DNA of 64,000 bases from Oryza sativa Japonica Group (GCF_034140825.1 NC_089037.1:31081001-31145000); one strand, 5' to 3'; counted from the stretch's first letter, positions 23,201 to 34,324 are shown. The notes: generated by a model from the sequence alone, not told the origin. A program made the numbers and translations.

Positions 23201-24824
23201 TAGTTTTATGTAAAAACATGTGTTTAAATGCAGCTAATGAAGAAAAAAAATCTGGGCTTTCCTGCAACGCGACCATAAAACATGCTGTTTTCTGTAATTT
23301 ACTTAAAAATACAATATCATAAATTTCATTTGAAGTCAAGCATTTGCTGGATACAAATCATGTTAATCTCAGATATCAGCGCATTAACAGCCTTCTTGCA
23401 CCACTCCTTGATGACCACCTCATCCAAAAGAAAAGCCAGAAGTGGATCACTTGACACAGCATTCTCATCCAAACAAACATCTGTGGTATCTGGTATAAAT
23501 GTCAAGGTGAAACCATGGGAACAAATGTAGCATATATATATAATGAACATGAGCCATATTATCAGCCTAAAGCAGAATAAACTTCTGAAGAGGATACAGT
23601 GGCAGATCAAGGAGGCCAAATTGTTTTGAAGGGCAACATCAAACAAGGAATGTAGCCGTTGGACGTCCAAGTTAACAGGATCACTATGGTCTTCCTTTTC
23701 CTGAAACCTTTCATCATGCTGCTTAGAGATAAGGCCAGCTTCCAGGCACTTGTAGTAAAGGCGTAGTCGAACCCTATTCCCAGTGTCTGGTATTGGGCTC
23801 CTGCAAATTGGGCAGACATCACATCTTTGGCTGCACTCAGCACATAAGGATGCATGCCCGCATGAGTTAAGCACATGCTGCACATAGCGGCCACAGCTAC
23901 TCAAGTCCCTAGTTGCACGGCAATGCTCAATTCTAGCCTCCTTGCATAGTTCAATGAGATCAATGGATGCCAGCTGCTCCAAAGCATTCTGCAAACAGAT
24001 TTTTCAGAAACTAATCACAAGATTTAACCACTTAAGAAAGCAGTTAGATTCTATAAGCAGGAAAATTTTGAGAAACTAGGCACGTGACATTTCCAGTGTA
24101 GGATAGCACAAAGGCAGCAACTGCTATTTTCATATCTGTGCACACCTGCAAGCTTGTGTTTCTATGTGTGGAGTCGAGGTGTGCAGGTCTGCAGGGTGGG
24201 GTAGGTATGTAAATTTCCAAAATGTATTCCCGATTGGATTTCTCTAAAGATGCTCAAAGCATTCATCACAGATGAACCATCTCATTGCCATTGTATCATG
24301 GTCACTTAAATTAGCTTGCACTAAAACGCCCTAAACCAGTTGTGTTCAAATTTTAGGGCATCATTATACTAGTTAAACATATTATATATGTTTAGTTGAA
24401 CACATTGTGCTTGATTTCTATGTTTCCAATTGAAAGCTAATTGGTAAGCTAGTTGTAAAAAAAAAGCAACTAAACCAAATTGATAAGTCAAATGTTGCAC
24501 CTAGTTTCTACTAGTTACACCTAGCATCGAATAAGAGGTTGAGCTACCATAGCAGGAGTACTTCTGTGATGAGTGATGACCACGCCATACTAATTTCACC
24601 CCAACTCAAAGCCGAGAGCAGTTTGAAAATCGAACCCTGGTTCCTAAAGTGAGGAAGCAACTCGAAGCAGGTTGGACCTAATGTGGGGTATGGGGGGGAT
24701 CAGATGAACCCCAAATTTAACGAAGAAAAGCAAATCGAGGGAAATGGACCAATCGAACTGGATCTCCGCCTAACGATGTGGCAGTTCAGTTTTTCTTTCT
24801 CGGTTTGAAACTGACCTGCTCCAT
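17245..24824 (-). CDS. HOS1: HOS1, RING/ELYS-type E3 ubiquitin ligase
   Basis: Ten coding exons on the minus strand: 24824-24816, 23988-23598, 23489-23355, 22865-22690, 22043-21636, 21538-21380, 20470-19958, 19336-19205, 18899-18160, 17410-17245; 942 residues. The variant RING finger is at residues 46-65 (CGHASLCAECSQRC, then CPICR). The middle, about 300-560, is the ELYS-like helical region (KYPFKDLREAVDVLFLHGSS, FLYYLFDRHWTRPDSEWRYL, QVLLERHKPDVALVVL) known to attach HOS1 to the nuclear pore. The C-terminus is disordered and ends in a basic RRRARFSRR, a likely nuclear signal. In Arabidopsis HOS1 degrades ICE1 and CONSTANS, so it acts in cold and flowering, and is needed for mRNA export. The first coding exon is only three codons (MEQ); no in-frame ATG exists upstream before a stop. 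Assignment is secure along the whole length. Confidence 0.95.
22929..23302. mobile_element. TIR element in a HOS1 intron
   Basis: Inverted termini of about 40 bp: left GTAAATTACAGAAAAATACA...ATGGTCGTAGCTGC, right (inverted) GTAAATTACAGAAAACAGCA...ATGGTCGCGTTGC. It is 374 bp and lies in the intron 22866-23354, its right end about 50 bp from the exon donor. No clean target-site duplication; the superfamily is unresolved, possibly a MULE-type MITE. Confidence 0.65.
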
Positions 24825-25307
24825 CTCCGATTGGTCGACGCGGGCAGAGCTCTGGGCGACCTCGCCGTTGCTCCGTCGACCTCCCAGCGCCGCTGCGCCG
24901 TCGGGCTGCTCCGCCGACGGCCGCGGCCTCCAGCAAATCACAGGCTATGGTAACCTCTTGAAGAACAGCAGCAGTCGGGGGAGAAGGCGAGGGAGCGGGC
25001 GGGCGGCGGAGGTGGTGGATATCTAGGAGGAGGACGCTGCGGCGCCCGCGCGGGGATGGGGGAGGACGCGCGACGGCGGCGGCGGCGGCCGGTGAGGTTG
25101 ACGACGACGGCGGCGTGAGAGGCGGGCGGCCCTCGATAGTGGGGAATAGGGTTTAGGGATTTCGGTTTCGGGGGAGGTTGATGGAGCTTGGGCCGTCGAT
25201 GGCGAACAAAGTATGGGGGCTAGTGGCCCAACTGGCTTTTACTAGGCATTGTTGGTATTTTCGGTTTAAACTAAGGGATTATAAACTGTGAGACACTATA
25301 ACTTATA
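24825..25307. other. 5' UTR and promoter of HOS1
   Basis: GC-rich to about 25200, with many CpGs and no minus-strand ATG in frame with the coding region. This fits a leader plus core promoter. After about 25230 the sequence becomes AT-rich intergenic DNA. Confidence 0.5.
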
Positions 25308-25409
25308 CTCGATTCGTAAAAAAAAACGCAATTCTAGATTTGAATGTACCTGAATACATGTGTGCCCAGATTCAAACCTATGATTAATTTTTTTTCTGGA
25401 CGGAGGGAG
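25308..25409. mobile_element. Stowaway MITE with one worn end
   Basis: The right end CTGGACGGAGGGAG followed by TA is a classic Stowaway terminus. The left end CTCGATTCGTAAAAAAAAAC after TA is degenerate. The arms pair through GATTTGAATGTAC... and ...CCCAGATTCAAA. 102 bp. Confidence 0.7.
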
Positions 25410-25855
25410 TACGTAACTAGTATAACACGAATATCAGCGCAACATCTTATGGCTTATAATTCGAAAGCTAGTAAGAAAAAAAAAAACTGCCGCGAGTTTT
25501 CTAGCAAATACGTCAAGCTAAAGGTGTAAAAGGATAAACTGAAAACTGAAAAAAAAATGTCGGTTATGTTTTTGTTTGCTTTACTCACGGATTTGAATTG
25601 GCAGAGCCACATTCATGCATATATTTTTGTATCGAACATGAATGTATTTTTATTGAATATAGTCTGAGTCGATAGTTGATCTTGTTAGATCGAATACAAA
25701 CATCCGCATGAATGTTTCAAAAAGATTTCTTGCCCTCTGAAAGTTATCCTTGCTCGAATACCCCCATGTTGTCCAATATATAGCAAGGGGAATAAATTAC
25801 ATTACAAGTTTAATGAGTACACAAATGATTTATTTTCCTTGTTTGTCGATCAGTT

Positions 25856-27808
25856 CTAGCCGTTAAATGAGGTTTGCTCATCTTTATCTGTGCTCGAGGC
25901 AGCAAACTTAGCAGCAAAGTTATTTAGACCCAACTTAAACATTTCAAGATTAACACCTCCATCCCAATCAACCAGTATGCTCGTCACTCCCATTTTTGAT
26001 ACCTGAAATTTAAGAGTCGAATATATTAATAGTTAGTGTCATGCAAAATCACAAAAATGCTGGCAATTACATTTACATGTGAGCATGATGTATGTATATA
26101 TGTAATTACTAGTTAACTGCAACGTGATCACTTAACATGCACCAGCTGAAAATGCATTTCTTTATGCGCTTGCATAACCTTAAAAAGGCCTGTAGGCAAT
26201 GTTCATTATCTATAGTAGTACTATTTTAAAAGATGTTAGTGGTGGTGGTGGTTCTGTCACCCCCAACCTATATAACAAGCGGAGGCCACCATCTATCTCT
26301 TGGGCTTATTATTGTTGACCAACAATGTACTAAAGTGAGAAGCTCTATTTGCTTCATGTACATTGTACAACATATTGTTTATCATATCATCCTTAATAAG
26401 AACAAGAGTGATGATTTAGTTTTAATCAGTTCATCTAATATAATTAGAGCCCGCTGCAACACACGGGTATTTTGCAGTATGAACAACATCTGGCATTTTT
26501 CAAACGTGCAAATGATAGATATACTTCACACTCTCTTTTTTTTTTGTAAAAAACTGTTTGATTAAACAGAGAGTTCAACATGGACCATATCATCATCATC
26601 GACATCCACTGTTCAACATGTTCAGCAATTGGATGGTAGCTGAGGATAAAGGGATTGCAGTAAACCATTTTTTTCAGATAATGGAATAGATTGCAGTAAA
26701 CTAATAAGACTTGGTGATTTACCGTTGCAAAATTTCTGTGCTCGTCGTCAAAGAAAAGCATGGACTCGTATGGAATCCCAGTCGTCCTCTGGATCCTTTG
26801 GAAATGCTCGGTCTTGTGAGTCCAGCTATCGAATATTTCCTTCATACAGTGTTCAAGGTTAAGTAAGAACAATGCTATTCTTAAAGTGAGAGAGAGAGAC
26901 AGAGAGATCAGCACAAAGGCGCATACGAATCCTATCGTCTTTTTGTGGGATAGAGAAAAAAGTTTGTGCTATGCCCTCGCAAAAGAAAGACTATATATAC
27001 ATTGCAACATCCAAAATTTGACAGTATGCCTCATTAAAATCATTAATGATACTACGTACGAGCACTTCTTTTAAATCTGTAAATGGAAGATATTTGTATA
27101 ATTTAAAAGATTGAAACGAGAGAAATGTCCACTTCACATTCCTGAGTTTGCTTCCATTCAGCTTGCAGTTTTCTTATTTCATACGAGGAAAATCCTGCTA
27201 AAATGTTCGTTCCCGGTGTGCTTGACGAACAAAGCCGTAATTCTAAGCAATTAAACCTGGAAGCTCTTTTTTACCATGATCTGCATTATCGCATCTACGT
27301 ACGTGGCCCATTTTCCAAAGCTAAACTGAAACCCGAAAGCTTGTGCGACAAGTATCTCCAAGCTAACTAAGGATGAATCAAGAATTAATTAAAACCCTTA
27401 ATTTACCTTGGTGACGAACATGGGCTGGAGCTCGAGCTTGTCAAGGAAGTCGTTGGCGATGTCCGGTGTGGAGGAGCGGGACGCGACCGCCATGGCGATC
27501 CCCTTCTCCTTGAGGGCGCACATGATGCCCTTGGCGTGGCGGAAGAGCCTCGGCGAGTCGCCGATGGAGCAGCAGTCGCTGTCAGTCGAAACCGGAATCG
27601 AATCAACAAATCACACCCCAATCAGAAGCCATCCAAATCCAAGCATGCCTCGATCGATCGAGGAAACGGGAGGAATCAGAGAGAGTAATGGAGCGGACCA
27701 GTATAAGGGCCAGATGGTGTGGTCGAGGTCGAAGACGACGAGGCGGGGGAGAGCCTCGAACCGGCCCAGGATCTGCAGCGCCTCCGCCTTCACGCGCTCG
27801 TCGCCCAT
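25856..27808 (-). CDS. MDP1-like HAD phosphatase, copy A
   Basis: Four coding exons on the minus strand: 27808-27699, 27578-27407, 26839-26723, 26002-25856; 181 residues. The family is magnesium-dependent phosphatase-1 of the HAD superfamily, which removes phosphate from protein tyrosine or sugars; fructosamine-6-phosphate has been proposed for animal MDP1. Catalytic motif I is FDLDHT, with Asp27 and Asp29 as nucleophile and general acid. Motif II lies in ASRSSTPDIA (69-78), the motif III Lys is probably 103 in SWTHKTEHF, and motif IV is FFDDE (123-127). All catalytic residues are present, so it should be active. Motif I reads DHTIW where the second copy and Arabidopsis have DYTLW. Its exon lengths match the tandem copy at 30072-31658, except for the last exon. 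The start is MGDERVKAEA, as in plant relatives. Confidence 0.92.
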
Positions 27809-28138
27809 CTCTCTCCTCTCCTCTCCTCGCTACGGCGGCGGCGGCGGCGGCGGGAGGAGGTCGGGCTCGTCGCCGCGCGCGCGGGTTGTATTGACTGGGT
27901 TCGTCGACGCGTTTGATTGACTGGAAGAGAAGAAAGGAAAGCAGCGTGACTTCGGTTGTAACTAACCCGACCAACCGACCACGTCTCGGCGGGCGCGAGC
28001 GCGAGATTCCATTGGCGGATCGTTTCGCGCCGGCTCAATACTGGGCCGAGCCGAGACCTAGCTGTTGGCTGGGCCGAATTCGGCTCGGGCCCAAGATTTC
28101 TCTCGTGTTTGGTTGATGACAAGGGGAGAAAGAGAAGC
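27809..28138. other. Promoter and 5' UTR of MDP1 copy A
   Basis: GC-rich leader with a CGGCGGCGG run just upstream of the ATG, then unassigned sequence up to the inverted-repeat element at 28139. No gene seen. Confidence 0.45.
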
Positions 28139-28351
28139 AATGGAACCGGATCCTCTGACGCAGTGGCTTCTACGTCAGAGGGACGTCCGACCACGCTGCT
28201 TCGTTCGATCAGCATCGGACGGGAACGATCGAACACAGGGACGAACAAGCTAGCTGTCGCAGCCCACGCAAGAAAAATCGGCCCACGAAGAGGCTCGACT
28301 GCTGTCTCCACTCTGACACATCTGGAGCGCCCACCGGCGAGGACGGACATG

Positions 28352-28540
28352 CAGGGCCGGATCCAACGTGGGTGCAGGGGGATTCGAGTCTCCCCTACAC
28401 CCACAAGACCCATGGATACCCGTGGAGTATCCCTTTCAATTTTTTCACTATAAATAATAAACTAAAGATCCCTAAATAGCTGGAGGTTAAAGAAACTGTA
28501 TAATTGAGCCTCCCAACTTTTTTTTCCTGATCCGCTACTG
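28352..28540. mobile_element. Non-autonomous hAT-type element
   Basis: A 189-bp element starting CAGGGCCGGATCCA, with inverted right end CAGTAGCGGATCAG. It is flanked by an 8-bp duplication with one mismatch: CGGACATG at 28344-28351 and TGGACATG at 28541-28548. The 8-bp target site and CAGGG-type end indicate hAT. It lies inside the 28139-29349 element. Confidence 0.78.
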
Positions 28541-28799
28541 TGGACATGCTAGAGCGGCGCCTACCGCCGGCAAAAATCAGCCCGGCCGATTCCATTCGGG
28601 AACATACGTCTAAAAGAAGCGTGTGAATACTCTCGTTCTTGCTTTTGCTGCAGAAGCCACGAGCTTGCCGTTAAACAAAAATCATTCATGACCAAACTAA
28701 TTAAAAAGGAACACTAGCATTGTCAACTGGTTATGGATGCTTTTCACCATCGATTTGCTCATTAACACAGTAATACCGTAAAAAAGAGATGCACAGATA

Positions 28800-29010
28800 C
28801 ATATACGAGTCCTTTCCTTGCTTGGAACTGGAGGTGACAACATTGCCGCCGCCGACGGCGCCGGCGGCGGGAGTGCCATGGAGGGAGCGCCTTCGTGAGC
28901 TTTGCCATGGAGCACACCTGCATCTCCAGCGCCGCAATATAATCCGAGGCCTCCGCCAGCAGCGTCGAGAACACAAGCTTTCGGAACCTTCGCCTTGGTC
29001 ACCACATGCG
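28800..29010 (-). pseudogene. bHLH-like (IBH1/PAR-type) gene fragment
   Basis: On the minus strand a short stretch reads KLVFSTLLAEASDYIAALEM followed by QVCSMAKLTKAL, resembling the second helix of plant non-DNA-binding bHLH proteins. Just upstream a different frame reads SSRARPHVVTKAKV, like the basic/first-helix side, and downstream another frame reads ALPPPAPSAAAM. The segments are in different frames, so it is a broken fragment, probably captured by the surrounding element. It has no start, promoter or full domain. Confidence 0.5.
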
Positions 29011-29383
29011 GCCGTGCGCGCGAGCTCTGCCGAGGAGCGCAGGGAAGATCCGGACAAAGCCAAGGCCACTTCAACCCGGGACTCCTGCGACCTCCTGACA
29101 CTGGAGCTCGATTGGCAGCGCTTGCCTTCTCTTCCCCTTCTAGCGGCGCTCCGGCTGTGTCGACAGTGGAGACGGGCGGACGGCAGTCAAGCCTCTTCGT
29201 GGGCCGATTTTTCTTGCGTGGGCCGCGACAGCTTAGCTTGTTCGTCCCTGTGTTCGATCGCTCCCGTCCGATGCCGATCGAACGAAGCAGCGTGGTCAGA
29301 CGTCCCTCTGACATAGAAGCCACTACGTTAGAGGATCCGGTTCCATCTCGCAATGCATAATAAAGTCTGAACTATAATTTTTT

Positions 29384-29500
29384 AAGTGAGCATAGCTTAA
29401 CTCATTAGAATATTACTTAGCACAAGTGTTTATACTTTAGTGATATACGACGTACCTATTGAAGCGAGATACACATGATGACTTCGTCAATATACTCATA
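29384..29500 (+). mobile_element. Degenerate tRNA-derived SINE
   Basis: It begins AAGTGAGCATAGCTTAACTC, resembling a Pol III A box, and ends near GATGACTTCGTCAATAT after a worn GTGATATACGACGTACC. This matches, with many changes, the SINE family copy at 44930. Limits are approximate. Confidence 0.45.
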
Positions 29501-30071
29501 CGGCAGTTTCAATATAATTTAATCTATCACTTAGGTTGTGCTATTTAATTAATTTGAACGGACTTAAAATGTGGCCTAATAATTATTTCTTGCGTACATG
29601 CTTACCTTATTCCAAACCATCTCTTGATTTGCCCATAGGGACGGTTTATCTGAGATACCTCGTATATAGGAGAACTTGCAAGTTTGGAGAACCATGCATA
29701 ACTCGGTTGGCAAGGGTTGGTGGCGTTACCTCGTAGACACATGTTTCGAAGTCTTCAAAAATGCTCATATTTCACCTCGTAGACACCGGCCAATGGCAAC
29801 GTCACATTTGAACCCATAATGTCAAGCCAAACATTGAATATACATTTAAGTTAATTCAGTATGACTCAATTCACCGATCGAATCAAATTCATCTGATTCG
29901 ATCGAATCGTAACATCCACATAAATGAAGCAAAGACTTGCTCTCAGAAGTTATCCTGTACTCAAATACTCCATCTCGTACATGAGCAAGGGCAATATAAA
30001 TTACAAGAAATGCATGCTTAACTTAAATTTATATGTTTTTCTTGTCTGTTGGTTCTAGTCGTTCAATGAGG

Positions 30072-31658
30072 CTATTCATCTTTACTTGTGCTCGAGGCAG
30101 CAACATTTGTGGCAAAGTTACTCAGACCCAACTTAAACATGTCAAGATTCACCCCGTTCTCCACCAGCACGCTCGTCACTCCCATTTTTGATATCTGAAA
30201 AGTGAAAACAAGAGGTGAATATATGAGTTAAGGTCACTACAAACCACAGAATGCTTGTAATGATAAATTACATGTGAGCACACATACGATATTTAGATCG
30301 ACATGTACAAAGCACAAATTTAGATGGACATGCACATAATTACTAACTGTGATGATCACTAAGCAGGAAGAGATGAAATGACATGGTTTTATGGGATTGC
30401 ATAAGATCGAAGCCTGAGGCAATCATGGGACATCATGGTAGTTTACTGAACAAGCTTCACCCACAACAAAAATTGTGCCATAGTAACTTTTCAGGCTTGT
30501 AGAAATTTGTTTATGATACTAAAAAATAAAGGTGGTCACACGGGAAAGGGCAATATGCCAGTATGAACAACATCTAGCATGCATGTTTGATGAAAGAATA
30601 AACTTGAGTTTTTTTTTTCTTTGGTGAAACCTGTTTAATTGAATAAAGATACTGGCATAGACCATATCATGGACATTCACTACTAAGATATTCGACAATT
30701 GGATAGTAGCTGGGTATAACTGATGGTCTACCGATTCAATATTTCTGTCCTCGTCATCAAAGAAAAGCATGGATTTGTAAGGAATCCCAGTCTTCCTCTG
30801 AATCTTTTGGAAATGCTCTGTCTTGTGAGTCCAGCTGGAGAATATTTCCTACAAAAATTACCAATATTAAGTAACATGTTATATTATTACTATGCTATTC
30901 TTGAGAGAGAAACTTAAATAGGAGATGCATCGTGCACAAAGGTGCATACCATGCCTAACTACCATGATGTAAAAAATTCACTTCAGAGTTTCTAAATTTG
31001 GTTCCATTCAGCTGTAATTTTCTTATGTCATACAAGAAAAACAATTTCCTGATAAAACGTCTGTTCACATTGTGCTCAAAAGATAGCCGTAAATCTGTGC
31101 AATTAGCATGACATGCTTACATATGTTGCCCATTTATCGTTGCACTGACATATGGACTGCTTACCGTAATCTGCTTGAACTTTGGTATGGATGCAAGTGC
31201 ACCATTGACAGCCTTCGCCAAAAAAATGTCCAATTTAGGGGGGAATTGGCCCTTACCTGGGCAACGAACATGGACTTGATCTCCAGCTTGTCAATGAACA
31301 CCTTGGCTATGTCCGGGGTGGGGGAGCGGGACGCAATCGCCATGTCGATCCCCTTCTCCCTGAGGGCGAACATGATGCCCTTGGCGTGCCGGTAGAGGCT
31401 CGGCGACTCCCTCTTGGAGCGGCACTCGCTGTCGAAACGGGAATCCAACAACAAACAACAACAACAACTTCTGGATTAGAACCTCTCGAGCTTCTCTTCG
31501 ATCGAAGAACGGAAGAAGGCGAGGAGAGACAGGGAGGAGATGGGGTACCAGTAGAAGGGCCAGAGGGTGTAGTCGAGGTCGAAGACGACGAGGCGCGGGA
31601 GCGCCTGGAACAGCCCCAGGATCTGCAGCGCCTCCGCCTTCACGCGCTCGTCCCCCAT
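30072..31658 (-). CDS. MDP1-like HAD phosphatase, copy B
   Basis: Four coding exons on the minus strand: 31658-31549, 31428-31257, 30848-30732, 30194-30072; 173 residues. The first three exons have the same lengths (110, 172, 117) as in copy A at 25856-27808, and flanking and intron sequence is also alike, so the two arose by tandem duplication. Motif I is FDLDYT (Asp27, Asp29), then YCECRSKRESPSLY, ASRSPTPDIA, SWTHKTEHF and FFDDEDRNI; all catalytic positions are kept. It is closer to Arabidopsis MDP1 (CECRSKRE, DYTLWPFY) than copy A is, so it probably keeps the ancestral role. The last exon is eight codons shorter than in copy A. Its promoter is cut 141 bp upstream of the ATG by the MULE at 31800. 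Confidence 0.93.
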
Positions 31659-31799
31659 CTGCGGCGGCGGGCGGCGGCGGAGCAGGCGCTCGCCGGCGGC
31701 GTCGCGGCGGCTCGGCTCGTCGCTGCGGCTCGGATGGATGACTGGAGGAGGGCTCGCGAGAGATCGGCTCGTCTGGGTAGTGGGTAGCACCAAAAGATC

Positions 31800-32202
31800 G
31801 AATTTTTTTTATTTTTAATTTTTTTTTATTAAAAGTTTTAAAAAATAATTTTCCATTTTGAAAATTGACAGAAGTAGTCGCCTACCGCCCTTTGGGAGGG
31901 CGATTTTTAAAAATCGTCATCCTAGAGGGCGGCGAAAGTGACGTGGCAGACGGCTGTTCGCTCTCGGGCGACAGCCGTCAACGAAATTTGCAGGCGGCCC
32001 CCTTGCCGCCCTCCGCTAGGGCGATTTTGTACTGTGCGGGCGGCGAGGGGGCATGGAAATTTGCAGGCGGCCCCCTTGCCGCTCTCCAATAGGGCGATTT
32101 TCTACTGTGCGGGGAGCCGCCTGCAAATGGGCGGCGAGGGGGGCCTGGAATTTTGCAGGCGGCCCCTTTGTCGCCCTCGGAGAGGGTGATTTTATACTGT
32201 GC
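31800..32202. repeat. Left TIR of the MULE
   Basis: An AT-rich outer 60 bp is followed by a GC-rich part with CTACCGCCCT and GGGAGGGCGATTTTTAAAAA. It pairs with the right arm at about 36957-37277. It holds three 48-bp sub-repeats, one more than the right arm. Confidence 0.9.
31990..32202. repeat. Three 48-bp sub-repeats in the left TIR
   Basis: The unit from GCAGGCGGCCCC to ATTTTNTACTGTGC occurs at 31990-32037, 32063-32110 and 32155-32202. Each is exactly 48 bp with a few substitutions, separated by 25 and 44 bp. Confidence 0.85.
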
Positions 32203-33298
32203 TTTATTTGAGAAATATATTTTTTTATAAATATCAATAGTTATCAAATCTTTTTATATTGAAAACTATACAAGATTAAAATCTCCAAGACTGGTAAAAT
32301 ACAATTTTATTATTTTTTAGGGCCTATTTGGAATGTCACCGTACAAATATTTTGTTAGTGCCAAAATATAAGCAAGTTTTGGCACTACCAAATCTTTGGT
32401 AAGGTAAAATTGCATTTGATCATATTTGATTTGCTGCCAAAATGTAAAATTGTAGTGAAGAATGTTCTACATAATCTCAAATCTAGATTAGGTATTACCA
32501 ATGAATAGGCTTCAATCGAATCAAACACAAGTACTATTCAAATTACCAAAATATTGGTAGGGCATGTTTTTAGTAGCAATCCAAATAGGCCCTTAGTCTT
32601 ACGCATACAAAAATTCACCACCATAATTAAACATTGTAATGATAAGATAGATAAGAAGTGTCATCGATACACGGTACAAATTTGTCGATCCTGACGAATC
32701 AAGCATTGGAAGAATCTCCTTCCCCGAGTTTGTATCATGAGGGAAGACTTGAGTATGCATCCATCCCCACAATCACACAAAGGACGGTCACACCATGGTG
32801 GAAATCAACCAGCAAAAGGATCGCTTCGCCAGTTGAGACGCTCAAGGAATAGCGCTTCCATTTTCGTTAGTTGTGTGCTAGTGGGAAAGAAGATATGAAG
32901 AGGTTGCCTTCAGATTGTCAATTATATAGCGTCGTTTTCAGTGCAATATATGTGAACTCAATGAGATACATTATTCATTAGATGTGACAAGACGAGCACG
33001 CGCGGGCGTGATTCACTTTATGTCAGCAGGCAGCGCCGAAAGTTGATAGTGACTACTCGAGCTGCCGCTTTTCATGTGTGCTGTTGCGGACTGTGCGCGC
33101 TACTGGATCTGACACTACCGTGAAGCGCCGAAAGTGTGTTGTCGTGAGCATAAGTTGTTCTAGCACCATATGAATGAAAAGAACTATGTAGACGAGATAA
33201 ACACAAGTAGTACTGCAGTAGTAATAGCAAAAGTAGTACTGCTTTACAAGTTTGTAAGCCAAAAGAAACAGTCACATAAGGACTGAAGAGGTAGAACA
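32203..33298. other. Non-coding interior of the MULE
   Basis: AT-rich sequence between the left TIR and the second reading frame. No reading frame with recognisable content is seen. Confidence 0.5.
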
Positions 33299-33996
33299 CT
33301 ACTGACGAGGCCTCTTACCCCTGTCCCTCCTACCCTGCGCCCTAACGTGCCCCTGGGAGTACGTGAGTCGGTCCGGGGGTATGGCACGGCCAACCCGTCC
33401 TGCCTGTACAGGTGTGACCTCTAGCTGCTCCTGAGTGTGCGCCTTTGGAGCTCCTCCAAGCTGAGAGGAGCCTAGTACGTCATGGTGGTGTGCACCGTGC
33501 AAGTCGTCATCGTAGAACTGGCTAGTAGGACCAGTCCTACCGGCGTGAGACGAAAAGGCCCTAGTACCGAAGATCCCGGCTGCAAATCCTGCTGGACAAG
33601 GACCATCAGTTTCATACAGGTATTTAATAGCATTAATAAAAAGTAAAGTACCGTGTGGGCGAGGGATCGACGCTCCGTGAGAGGAAGAGCTGGCGAACGC
33701 GCCCGAAGAGGTGGCGAACGCGCCGGAAGGCCTGCCGCACGCAACCTGTATAGAGCAAACTTTAAACATAAATACAACACAAAGTAAAGTTGAGTTGAAA
33801 TGTGAACATACGCGTACCAAGGAACGTGATGGGGGTCGACACGCAACCACTCGTGCGACGTGCGTGGACGGAAGGTGCCGAGCTGTGCACCCTCGACTGC
33901 TGACAGGAACGAGCGGTGGTTCCTGTCAATCCCACGGTTCAATAGCGCCGGTGTGTCGTACGCCATACCTGCATCAAATAGATTGATCAGAAACAT
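33299..33996 (-). pseudogene. Plant mobile domain (PMD)-like second frame of the MULE
   Basis: The upstream part reads TPALLNRGIDRNHRSFLSAV, then EGAQLGTFRPRTSHEWLRVD and PHHVPW, which matches the start of PMD (MAIN/MAIL-like) proteins often carried by rice MULEs. It then changes frame, and the core PMD helices are missing. The distal part ends with a basic tail (DRLTYSQGHVRAQGRRDRGK) as seen at the C-terminus of such proteins. It is internally deleted and frameshifted, so non-functional. Confidence 0.65.
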
Positions 33997-34324
33997 AGAA
34001 ATAATTAGTTCAACATAAGTAATAAATGTTCATAAGCGAATTACTAACACATATTAAATAAGAGTACAAACAAACAAAAGTGTCACAATACGGAATATTT
34101 CTGATTACAACAATAATTGCAGTTACACGATATGAGTACTTAGTCCGAACACTCATCACGATAACATTATGATACAACACCGAATAGTTCGCAATACTAC
34201 TAGTACAACAATAGTCGGAGGTACTCATTACAACAACATTCAATTGAAATTACACGATAGAAGTATTTAGTCCGAACACTCATCACATCACAATAGCATT
34301 TTATTTCCTAAATCGATAGCATTG

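Larger units (their letters stand above)
28139..29349. mobile_element. Long-inverted-repeat, Pack-MULE-like element
   Basis: Arms of about 195-205 bp in inverted orientation: 28139-28332 (starting ATGGAACCGGATCCTCTGAC) and 29143-29349 (ending with its inverse, GGATCCGGTTCCAT). Identity is about 88-90% by eye. Long terminal inverted repeats around a scrap of a host gene are the hallmark of rice Pack-MULEs. The interior holds a bHLH-like fragment and a later hAT-type insertion. I could not find a clear 9-bp target-site duplication, so the ends are approximate and class membership is an inference. Confidence 0.6.

Noticed and set aside
28372-28400. tRNA-like B box (GGATTCGAGTC)
   Set aside because: It lies inside the hAT-type element and has no matching A box, acceptor stem or anticodon arm.
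29142-29353. Long frames across the right arm of the inverted-repeat element
   Set aside because: The same text appears inverted at 28139-28332, so this is repeat sequence and not a gene.
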